The position numbers and the translations under genes were made by a program. Of a stretch of 64,000 nucleotides of DNA, positions 50,487 through 58,654 are shown one piece after another. The DNA is taken from NCBI GenBank assembly GCA_963751775.1, contig CAVVVW010000008.1:248001-312000 (forward strand). Direction: 5' to 3'. Source of the DNA: CADEEN01 sp963751775 (lineage in GTDB: Bacteria > Pseudomonadota > Gammaproteobacteria > Burkholderiales > Burkholderiaceae_C). Every line of letters starts with the position of its first letter. Within the stretch, counting starts at the first letter, position 1. The notes under the pieces were generated by a model, which was not told the DNA's origin, did no database searches, and was given only the letters and a program-made list of their open reading frames with translations.

Positions 50487-51044
50487 CGTCCAAGGTGTTG
50501 GAGGTTTCGGGAGGTGACTGTGCCGCGCCGCCGTCGGCCGTGCCATCCGGGGTCGCCCGTGCGGCAGCTTCGTCGAGCGCGATCTTCTCTTCGTCGGCAA
50601 ACAGCCCCAGCGCTTGCGACTGCACCATCCGGCGCAGCATCGACGCGGGAATCGGGTCGGGCTTGCCGTAGTCGTCGATGTAGGTGTCCAGCCCGTCCAT
50701 GACGTTGAAGTGCGGGTCGCTGAACAGCTTTCTCATCGCCGCGTTCTTGACCTCGGGCGTCGCATCGGCGGCGACGAAACGGCGGAAGTCGGAGTCGCGG
50801 TCGAGCGCGGCCACGTCGTCGAGCGTGGGCGGTGGCAGGGTCGGCGCTTGGCGCCGTATCGGCGCGCGCAGGGTCCAGGTCCGTTCGCCCCGGGCTTGTC
50901 GAAGGGTCTGGCGGCAGTGGGGCGACGACCGGCTCAATCCGCGACGGCCGCGGGTTGCGCCGGGTCGGCAGCCAGCTCACCCTTGCGCAGCTTGGCCTTG
51001 CGCTGCGACCAGCGCGCGAGGAAGCCGTCGGGCGCGTCGCTCAC
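50483..51044 (-). CDS. DUF3306 family protein (apparent frameshift)
   Basis: Begins at a GTG (51044) overlapping the DUF3305 stop (GTGA): VSDAPDGFLARWSQRKAKLRKG. After a frame change near 50940 it continues TLDDVAALDRDSDFRRFV, AAMRKLFSDPHFNVMDGL and DTYIDDYGKPDPIPASMLRR, the conserved DUF3306 core. Its C-terminus near 50483 is uncertain because two frames remain open. A REP-like element (50881-50905) lies in the linker. DUF3306 proteins accompany formate dehydrogenase genes; their role is unknown. Confidence 0.75.
50881..50905. repeat. REP-like repeat inside the DUF3306 gene
   Basis: CCGTTCGCCCCGGGCTTGTC followed by GAAGG matches the widespread element usually written CCTTCGACAAGCTCAGGGCGAACGG. 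It lies in the linker-coding part of DUF3306. Copies elsewhere in the genome would be expected. Confidence 0.6.
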
Positions 51045-51523
51045 CGCCGGTCCTCCGGGCGCTGGAACGAGGCCGGCCGCTTGCGCTGCTTGATCTCGGG
51101 CTTGTAGTGTTCCTGCGCGAAGGCCGCGAGCCACTCGCGCACCTGCGGCGGCAGCGGCACGTTGTCGACATGCTCCTGCGCGTCGAGCAGGCGGGCGGCC
51201 TCGTTGTACGACAGCGTGACCAGCTCGGGCCGCGCCGCCGAGGCGTCGTCGTCGGCGACGCGCCACATCACGAACCACACCGGCGTGCCGGTGCTGAGGT
51301 TGAGGTGGTAGCCCTCGGCCTCGTCGGCGTGCAGCGTGACGTCGAATCCCGGATGCAGGGTGCGCGCCCGCTTGCCGTCGTCGCGCAAGGTTCGCGGCGC
51401 GGCACCGAAACCGCCGTCATCGTCGAGCACCACCTCGGCAACGCGAAAGCGCCAGTCTTCCCACCGGTTCGGCGCCTTCTCGCGCTCGATCAGCACGGCC
51501 ACGCGGATCGACGGGCGATCCAT
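51041..51523 (-). CDS. DUF3305 family protein
   Basis: A 160-residue protein that opens the fdh locus. MDRPSIRVAVLIEREKAPNR is followed by family blocks WEDWRFRVAEVVLDDD, GYHLNLSTGTPVWFVMWRV and LPPQVREWLAAFAQEHYKPE. No membrane segment or catalytic motif. Overlap with DUF3306 suggests that the two act together, perhaps in FDH maturation. Confidence 0.88.
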   Translation of the reverse strand: MDRPSIRVAVLIEREKAPNRWEDWRFRVAEVVLDDDGGFGAAPRTLRDDGKRARTLHPGFDVTLHADEAEGYHLNLSTGTPVWFVMWRVADDDASAARPELVTLSYNEAARLLDAQEHVDNVPLPPQVREWLAAFAQEHYKPEIKQRKRPASFQRPEDRR

Positions 51524-51532
51524 CTCAATCCT

Positions 51533-52624
51533 TCAGGTCGTCTTCGAGATCGAGATCGTCGGGAACTTCGAGCTGAAGTCCTTGGCCTTGGCGGCGATCT
51601 TCACCGCCACCTGGCGCGCCACGGTCTTGTAGATCGCGGCGATCTCGCCATCGGGGTCGCTGACCACGCTGGGCCGGCCGGCGTCGGTCTGCTCGCGGAT
51701 CGACAGGTTCAGCGGCAGCGCGCCGAGGTAATCGACGCCGTACTGCTCGGCCATCTTCTTGCCGCCGTCGGCGCCGAAGATGTGCTCGACATGGCCGCAA
51801 TTCGTGCACACGTGCACGGCCATGTTCTCGACGATGCCCAGGATCGGCACGCCGACCTTCTCGAACATCTTCAGGCCCTTCTTGGCGTCGAGCAGCGCGA
51901 TGTCCTGCGGCGTGGTGACGATGATCGCGCCGGTCAGCGGCACCTTCTGCGACAGCGTCAACTGGATGTCGCCGGTGCCCGGCGGCATGTCGACGATCAG
52001 GTAGTCCAGATCGTCCCAGTTGGTCTGGCGCAGCAACTGCTCCAGCGCCTGCGTGACCATCGGGCCGCGCCAGATCATCGGGTTGTCGGCATCGACCAGA
52101 AAGCCGATCGACATCACCTGCACGCCGTAGTTGTGCATCGGCTCCATGGTCTTGCCGTCGACGCTTTCGGGCCGGCCCTCGATGCCCATCATCATCGGCT
52201 GGCTCGGGCCGTAGATGTCGGCGTCGAGGATGCCGACGCTGGCGCCCTCGGCGGCCAGCGCCAGCGCCAGATTGACGGCCGTCGTGCTCTTGCCCACGCC
52301 GCCCTTGCCCGACGCCACGGCGACGATGTTCTTCACCTTGGGCATCAGCTGCACGCCGCGCTGCACCGCGTGGGCGATGATCTTGCTGCTCAGGTTGACG
52401 CTGACGTTGGCGATGCCGGGCAGCGTGCGCACGGCGGCGATCAGCGCCTTGCGCAGCGCCGGGATCTGGCTCTTGGCCGGGTAGCCGAGTTCGACGTCGA
52501 AGGCCACGTCGCCGCCCTCGAACTTCAGGTTCTTCACCAGCTTGGTCGAGACGAAGTCCTTGCCGGTGTTGGGATCGATGACGCTCTTCAGGGCGTCGGT
52601 GACTGCAGTTTCAGTGAGGCTCAT
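51533..52624 (-). CDS. apbC: Iron-sulfur cluster carrier ApbC (Mrp/NBP35 type)
   Basis: P-loop ATPase that binds and delivers Fe-S clusters. The 363-residue product has an N-terminal MIP18-like domain (FVSTKLVKNLKFEGGDVAFD) and ASGKGGVGKSTTAVNLA (deviant Walker A). DADIYGPSQPMMMG, VDMPPGTGDIQLTLSQ and the cluster-binding CTNCGH follow. It lies 9 bp before DUF3305 on the same strand, a position that fits Fe-S demand by the fdh locus. Confidence 0.94.
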   Translation of the reverse strand: MSLTETAVTDALKSVIDPNTGKDFVSTKLVKNLKFEGGDVAFDVELGYPAKSQIPALRKALIAAVRTLPGIANVSVNLSSKIIAHAVQRGVQLMPKVKNIVAVASGKGGVGKSTTAVNLALALAAEGASVGILDADIYGPSQPMMMGIEGRPESVDGKTMEPMHNYGVQVMSIGFLVDADNPMIWRGPMVTQALEQLLRQTNWDDLDYLIVDMPPGTGDIQLTLSQKVPLTGAIIVTTPQDIALLDAKKGLKMFEKVGVPILGIVENMAVHVCTNCGHVEHIFGADGGKKMAEQYGVDYLGALPLNLSIREQTDAGRPSVVSDPDGEIAAIYKTVARQVAVKIAAKAKDFSSKFPTISISKTT

Positions 52625-52684
52625 GGAGTACTTGCATTGCGTGGACCCGTAAGTCTAGGGCCTGCGGGCTCCTAGAATCCCCCT

Positions 52685-54755
52685 ATGACCCGTAAGCTCT
52701 TCGTCACCACCGCCCTGCCCTACGCCAACGCGCCGTTCCACATCGGCCACATGATGGAGTACATCCAGGCCGACGTCTGGGTGCGCTTCCAGCGCATGCA
52801 GGGCCACGAGGTGCATTTCGTCTGTGCCGACGATGCCCACGGCGCGGCGATCATGATCGCGGCCGAGAAGGCCGGCCAGACGCCGCAGGCCTTCGTCGCC
52901 GGCATCGCCGCCGGCCGCAAGCAGTACCTCGACGGCTTTCACATCTCGTTCGACAACTGGCATTCGACCGACGGGCCCGAGAACCACGAGCTGGCGCAGG
53001 ACATCTACCGCGCGCTGCAGGAAGCAGGGCCTGATTGCCGAGCGCAGCGTCGAGCAGTTCTTCGACCCGGTGAAGGGCATGTTCCTGCCCGACCGCTACA
53101 TCCTGGGCGAGTGCCCGAAGTGCGGCACCAAGGACCAGTACGGCGACAACTGCGACAACTGCGGCGCGGTGTATGCGCCGACCGACCTGAAGAACCCGGT
53201 CTCGGCGCTGTCGGGCGCGACGCCGGTGCGCAAGATCAGCGTGCATTACTTCTTCCAGCTCAGCTCGCCCCGCTGCCTCGAGTTCCTGCAGCAGTGGACG
53301 GCCAGCGCCGGGCCGCCTGCAGCCCGAGGTGCTGAACAAGATCCGCGAGTGGTTCGCCACCGACGAGTCGGGCCATGTCAGCCTGGCCGACTGGGACATC
53401 AGCCGCGACGCGCCGTACTTCGGCATCCGCATTCCCGACACCGAAGACAAGTACTTCTACGTCTGGCTCGACGCGCCGGTGGGCTACCTGGCGTCGCTGA
53501 AGAACTACTTCGACAAGGGCGGCGCCCGAGCCGCAGGCGAGCCCATTGACTTCGACGCCTTCATGGCCGACCCGGCGGTCGAGCAGGTGCACTTCATCGG
53601 CAAGGACATCGCCTACTTCCACACCCTGTTCTGGCCCGCGATGCTGCACTTCAGCGGCCGCAAGACGCCCGACAAGGTCTACGTGCACGGCTTCATCACG
53701 CTGGGCGGCGACAAGATGAGCAAGAGCCGCGGCACGGGCCTGTCGCCGCTGCGCTACCTGGCGGTGGGCCTGAACGCCGAGTGGCTGCGCTACTACATCG
53801 CCGCCAAACTCAACGCCAAGGTCGAGGACATCGAGTTCAACCCCGAGGACTTCGTCGCCCGCATCAACAGCGACCTGATCGGCAAGTACATCAACATCGC
53901 CAGCCGCGCGGCGGGCTTCCTGACCAAGCGCTTCGGCGGCCGGCTGTCGGGCGACCTCGGCGTCGAGGGCCGCACGCTGCTCGACGGCCTGCGCGCGGCC
54001 AGCGGCACGGTGCGCGAGTTGTACGAGGAGCGCGAGTTCGGCAAGGCGCTGCGCGAGGTGATGCTGCTGGCCGACCGCGTCAACGAGTTCGTCGACCAGC
54101 ACAAGCCCTGGGATCTGGCCAAGCAGCCGGGCATGGACGCCGCCCTGCACGACGTGTGCAGCGTGTGCATCGAGGCCTTCCGCGTGCTGACGGTGTACCT
54201 GAAGCCGGTGCTGCCGGCGCTGGCGGCGCAGGTCGAGGCCTTCCTGAACGTCGACGCCGCTGGATTGGCACGCTGCCTCGCGCGCGCTCGGCGCGCACAG
54301 CATCGGCGCCTACCAGCACCTGATGCAGCGCGTCGACGCCAAGCAGGTCGAAGCCCTGTTCGAAGCGCCCGCGGCCGCGCCGGCCGCTGCCCGGCGGCGA
54401 GGCGCTCGCGCCCGAGATCAAGATCGACGACTTCGCCAGGATCGACCTGCGCATCGCGAAGATCGTCAACGCCGAACTGGTCGAAGGCAGCGACAAGCTG
54501 CTGCGCCTGACGCTCGACGTCGGCGAGGGACAGACACGCGCAACGTCTTCTCCGGCATCAAGAGCGCCTACAAGCCCGCCGATCTGATCGGCAAGCTGAC
54601 CGTGGTGGTCGCCAACCTGGCGCCGCGCAAGATGAAGTTCGGCGTCAGCGAAGGCATGGTGCTGGCCGCCAGCCATGCCGACGAGAAAGGCCCACCCGGG
54701 GCTGTACGTGCTCGAGCCGTGGCCGGGTGCCGTGCCCGGCCTGCGCGTGCGCTGA
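52685..54755 (+). CDS. metG: Methionyl-tRNA synthetase (several apparent frameshifts)
   Basis: Charges tRNA-Met. The class I signature HIGH is in PFHIGHMMEY, the zinc knuckle is CPKCGTKDQYGDNCDNCG and KMSKS is in GGDKMSKSRGTG. A C-terminal EMAP-like tRNA-binding domain (EIKIDDFARIDLRIAKIVNA, NLAPRKMKFGVSEGM) ends at 54755. Frames change near 53028, 53310, 54265, 54385, 54530 and 54690. The last four fall within 430 bp. The gene is essential and every motif survives, so sequence error is the likely cause. Confidence 0.93.
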
Positions 54756-54785
54756 AGCAGCGCCGACCGCCATCGTCCAGCGCCC

Positions 54786-57424
54786 ATGCTGCTTGAACGC
54801 CGCGAAGCGCTCGACCAACTGTCGCAGCTGCTGACGCAGGCCGCCGGCGGCCGCGGCCGGGTGGCGCTGATCGGCGGCGAGGCCGGCATCGGCAAGACGT
54901 CGCTGCTGCGCGAATTCGCCGGCCACGCGCAGGCGGCATCGGCCGCGCCGCTGTGGGGCGCCTGCGACCCGATGTTCACGCCGCGCCCGCTCGGCCCGCT
55001 GCACGACATCGCCAAGGCGCTCGGCGGCTGGCGTGGCGGCGGCCCTCGGCCGCGACAACGGCCGCCTCGAGGTCTTCACCGCGGTGCTCGACGCACTGGG
55101 CCGCGACACGCATTGCCTGGTGTTCGAAGACCTGCATTGGGCCGACGAGGCGACGCTCGACCTGCTGGCCTACCTCGGCCGGCGCATCGAGCGCACGCGC
55201 ACGCTGCTGCTGTGCACCTACCGCGACGACGAGATCGGCCGCGCCCATCCCTTGCGGCGCCTGCTCGGCTCGCTTGCAGGGTGCGGCGCGCATCACCCTC
55301 GCCGCCGCTGTCGGCCGATGCCGTGCGGCGCCTGGCCGGGCAGCGGCGCGCTCGACACCGCCGCCCTGCACCGCAGTCAGCGGCGGCAACCCCTTCTTCG
55401 TCACCGAGCTGTTGGCGCTGGGTGCCGCGTCGGCGGTACCGCCGACGGTGCGCGATGCGGTGCTGGCACGCGTCGCACCGCTGCCGCCAGCCGCGCGGTC
55501 GGTGCTCGAGGCCGCGGCCGTGCTCGGGCCGCGCATCGAACCGGCGCAACTCGAGAGCGTCGCCGGCGCCGACGCGGCCACGCTCGACGCCTGCCTGGGT
55601 GCCGGCGTGTTGCGCGAGGTCGGCGCCACGCTGGAGTTTCGCCACGAACTGGCGCGGCAGGCGATTCTCGAGTCGTTGTCGACGCCGCAACGGCGGGCCC
55701 TGCACCGGCGCGTGTTGCAGGTCCTGCGTTCGACGAACGGCGTCGACGCGGCGTGCCTGGCCCACCACGCCGAGGCGGCGCAGGACCGCGACGCCGTGCT
55801 CGAATTCGCGCCCCTCGCCGCGCGCCAGGCCGTCGGCCGTCGGCGCGCGCCGCCAGGCCCACGCCCAGTACGCCCGCGCGCTGCGCTTTGCCGACGCTCT
55901 GCCGCCCGCAGCAGCTGGCCGACCTGCTCGAGGCCTTCGCGCTCGAGTGCCTCGCGGTCGGGCGCCGCCAGCGCCGGCATCGATGCGCGGCAGCAGGCGA
56001 TCACGCTTGCGCGCACCAACTCGGCGAGCCGGCCCGGCAGGCCGAGAACCTGTGCCGCCTGAGCAATCTGTGCGTCGATGTCGCGCGCAGCAGCCGAGGC
56101 GCGACGAAGCCTTGCGCCAGGCCTTCGAACTGCTGGCGCCTCTGCCGCCCTGCCGCGAGCTGGCCTATGCCTGGCGCACCCAGGCCCACCTGAGCATGCT
56201 GCGCGGCGACAACGACGCGCGCCGTCGCCGCGGGCCAGCGGGCGATCGAGCTGGCCGAACGCTTCGGCGACGTCGAGACCGTCATCTCGGCCCTGAACTC
56301 GCAGGGCACGGCGACGACGCAGTTCGACTTCGAGGCCGGCTGCGCGCTGCTCGAGCGCAGCCGCGCCATGGCGCGGGCGGCCGGCCGCAGTGCACAGGTC
56401 TTCAACGCCGAGATCAACCTGGGCGAGAGCTGCGCCGACGACGTACCAGTTCGAGCGCGCCGAGCGCCACCTGCATGCGGCCGATCGGCGTGCGCGAGCG
56501 ATCTGCAGATGGATACGTCGATCCCGCAAGGCATCCTCGGCCATGTGCCGGCTGCACCAGGGCCGCTGGGACGAGGCTGGCGACCTGGCAATGCACGTGT
56601 TGGCCGAATTGCAGCGAACCGCGCATGTCGCGCATCCTCGGCGCAGCTCGTGCTGGGCCGCTTGCGCGCACGGCGCGGCGACGCCGGCGTCTGGAGCGCG
56701 CTCGACGAGGCACTGGCCCTGGCGCGCGCATGTCCGGGCAACTGATCTACATCGCCCCGGCGCACGCGGCCCGCGCCGAGGCCGCCTGGCTCGAGGGCGA
56801 CCGCGCAGCGCTGCCTCGACGAGGCGCGCGCGGCCTACGACCTGGCGCTGGCAGCACCGCCACGGCTGGTATGCCGGCGAGCTCGCGCTACTGGCGGCGG
56901 CTCGCCGGCGACAGCCTCGTCACTGCCCGACGTGCGCCGCACCCCCGTACGCGCTGCAAGCGGCCGGGCCGCTGGCGCGAAGCGGCCGCGGCTTGGCGCG
57001 GCGCTGGGCTGCCCCTACGAGGAGGCACGCGCGCTCGCCGACGGGCGACGCCGATGCCTGTCGCGACGGCGCTCGCGACCTTCGAGCGCCTGGGCGCGCG
57101 GCCCGCCGCCGAGTGCGCTGCGTCAGCGCCTCGCAGGGGGCCGGCGTGCGCGGCCTCGCCCGCGGGCCGCGCGCGCCGACGCGCGAGCAGCCCGTTCGGC
57201 CTGACCACGCGCGAGCTGCAGGTGCTGCAACTGCTGTGCGCCGGCCTGCGCAACGCCGAGATCGCCAGCGCGCCTGCACCGCTCGGTGCGCACCGTCGAC
57301 CACCACGTGGCCGCGGTGTTCGCCAAGCTCGGCGTCGACTCGCGCGTGCGCCGCGCGATCGCAGGCTGGCTGCGGCGCGCCGGGCTGGCCGCCGCAATCT
57401 GGGCAGGCACCGGGCGCAAAGTAG
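54786..57424 (+). CDS. Large LuxR-type transcriptional regulator with AAA ATPase domain (many apparent frameshifts)
   Basis: MalT/LAL-like regulator. The N-terminus MLLERREALDQLSQLLTQAA is followed by Walker A GGEAGIGKTSLLREF and Walker B-like LVFEDLHWADEATLDLLAYL. AVSGGNPFFVTELLALGA and FRHELARQAILESLS are typical of the AAA16 type. TPR-like helices come next and a C-terminal LuxR helix-turn-helix (LTTRELQVLQLLCAGLRNAE, then RTVDHHVAAVFAKLGVDSR). The frame changes more than ten times in 2.6 kb, with homologous sequence preserved. The end at 57424 (PQSGQAPGAK) is the most natural. Its neighbours are two DUF4242 genes, probable targets. Confidence 0.75.
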
Positions 57425-57475
57425 GCAAGCGCTACCGACGCGCGCGGCAGCGCGTCACGGCGATCCTTCGCGACA

Positions 57476-57497
57476 TCGACGGCACAGGTGCCGTCGA
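57476..57497. promoter_or_regulatory. 22-bp palindrome upstream of DUF4242
   Basis: TCGACGGCAC-AG-GTGCCGTCGA is a perfect 10-bp dyad with a 2-base centre, 20 bp before the DUF4242 ATG and 10 bp before its AAGGAG. The two-base spacer makes it an unlikely RNA hairpin and a likely DNA-binding site. The adjacent LuxR-type protein is the obvious candidate. No experimental basis. Confidence 0.5.
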
Positions 57498-57516
57498 CAC
57501 TCGACAAGGAGACCGC

Positions 57517-57792
57517 ATGCCCCGCTACCTGATCGAACGCAGCTTCCCCGACGGCCTGTCGATCCCGATGAACGCCGACGGCAAGAAGGCCGTGGCCGGC
57601 GTCGTCGCCAACAACGCCGAGCACGGCGTGACCTGGGTCCACAGCTACGTCACGCCCGACCGCAAGAACACGTTCTGCATCTACGACGCGCCGGCGCCGG
57701 AGACGATCCGCAAGGTGGCCGACCGCAACGGCCTGCCGGTGGGGCGCATCACCGAGGTCAGCGTGCTCGATCCGTACTTCTACCAACCTTGA
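57517..57792 (+). CDS. DUF4242 protein (SCO4226-like), cytoplasmic form
   Basis: A 91-residue ferredoxin-like-fold protein. MPRYLIERSFPDGLSIPMNA, GVTWVHSYVTPDRKNTFCIY and the ending VSVLDPYFYQP are family hallmarks. One Streptomyces member, SCO4226, binds nickel; the bacterial role in general is unknown. ATG at 57517 with AAGGAG 57506. The following gene encodes an exported relative. Confidence 0.88.
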   Translation: MPRYLIERSFPDGLSIPMNADGKKAVAGVVANNAEHGVTWVHSYVTPDRKNTFCIYDAPAPETIRKVADRNGLPVGRITEVSVLDPYFYQP

Positions 57793-57808
57793 TTCACAGG
57801 AGACGAAC

Positions 57809-58165
57809 ATGAAGTTCATTGCCATTCCTGCCTTCGCCCTGATGCTGGCCGGCGCGAGTGCCCTGGCCCAGTCGGCGCCGCCGTTGAAGCAGTTCCTGAT
57901 CGAGCGCGAGATCAAGGGTGCTGGCGACATGACGCCGGCGCAGTTGCGCGACGCCGCGCAGAAGTCCAACGGCGTGTTGCATGCGCTCGGCCCCGACATC
58001 CAATGGGTGCACAGCTATGTCGCTGGCGACAAGATCTATTGCGTCTACAACGCGCCGAGCGAAGCGTTGATCAAGAGCCACGCCGAGCAGTCCGGCTTCC
58101 CCGCCAACCGGATCACGCTGGTGTCGGCGGTGATCGACCCGACGACAGCCAACCCCAGACGCTGA
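57809..58165 (+). CDS. DUF4242 protein, exported form
   Basis: A 118-residue paralogue with a signal peptide (MKFIAIPAFALMLAGASALAQ). The DUF4242 core follows (FLIEREIKGAGDMTPAQLRD, IQWVHSYVAGDKIYCVYNAP), ending in a tail of Thr/Asn/Arg. WVHSYV and the CxYxAP pattern are shared with the preceding gene. A Shine-Dalgarno CAGGAG precedes the ATG, 16 bp after the first copy. Periplasmic location inferred. Confidence 0.85.
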   Translation: MKFIAIPAFALMLAGASALAQSAPPLKQFLIEREIKGAGDMTPAQLRDAAQKSNGVLHALGPDIQWVHSYVAGDKIYCVYNAPSEALIKSHAEQSGFPANRITLVSAVIDPTTANPRR

Positions 58166-58176
58166 CTTTGGGACGC

Positions 58177-58209
58177 CGATGCAGCGCGCGCGACGCGCGC
58201 GCTGCATCG
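58177..58209. terminator. Very strong hairpin after the DUF4242 pair
   Basis: CGATGCAGCGCGCG pairs perfectly with CGCGCGCTGCATCG across a 5-base loop (14-bp stem). It begins 12 bp after the second DUF4242 stop. No T-run follows, so it is either a weak intrinsic terminator or an RNA-stabilising structure. It also separates the DUF4242 unit from the RHH-hyf unit. Confidence 0.5.
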
Positions 58210-58354
58210 ACCGGTTGCACGGTGCACCCAGTCACGCAGGCATCGACCCGCGGCCGGGCGCACCTGGGCCACGGAAATGCGGCGCCGGCAACGCGCCTTG
58301 CATGCAACTGGCATGGGACTCGAACGCACATTGCGTTAACATGCCGCCGTGCGC

Positions 58355-58654
58355 ATGGAATCGAAGACAGCCCGGCTCACGCTGCTGATCGACCCGGCCA
58401 AGAAGGCGGCCTTCGAACACCTGTGCGCGCGCCAGGACAAGACCCCTTCGCAGGTGGTGCGCCAACTGATCCGCGATTACCTGGCACAGCATGGCGTCGC
58501 CTACGTGCCGAGCGGCCTGAGCGCCGAAGCCGGCCAGACCCCGGCCGCAGCCGACGAGCCACGGCGCCGCGGCCGCGCGCGCGCGCAGTGCCAAGATCGC
58601 CGCGCCGCGGCTGACGCGCAGCGTCGCAGCCCGGCATCGAGCATCGACCAATGA
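58355..58654 (+). CDS. Ribbon-helix-helix (CopG-like) DNA-binding protein
   Basis: Begins MESKTARLTLLIDPAKKAAF, with a beta-strand (ARLTLLI) and two helices ending QVVRQLIRDYLAQHG, the RHH fold. The C-terminal part, after about residue 60, is low in complexity and sits in a (GC)n tract where an indel is likely, so that tail is unreliable. A GTG at 58349 is an alternative start. The stop overlaps the hyfB ATG (ATGA). It may regulate the hyf operon. Confidence 0.7.
   Translation: MESKTARLTLLIDPAKKAAFEHLCARQDKTPSQVVRQLIRDYLAQHGVAYVPSGLSAEAGQTPAAADEPRRRGRARAQCQDRRAAADAQRRSPASSIDQ

Noticed and set aside
48381..50702. A long plus-strand open frame opposite the polyferredoxin gene
   Set aside because: Antisense of cysteine-cluster codons. 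No family features or ribosome site.
54786..57424. A group of separate small hypothetical genes
   Set aside because: Fragments in three frames line up in order with a single AAA-LuxR regulator. They are pieces of one frameshifted gene.
58300..58350. A sigma-54 promoter before the RHH gene (TGGCAT segment)
   Set aside because: The -12 GC element is missing at the required spacing.
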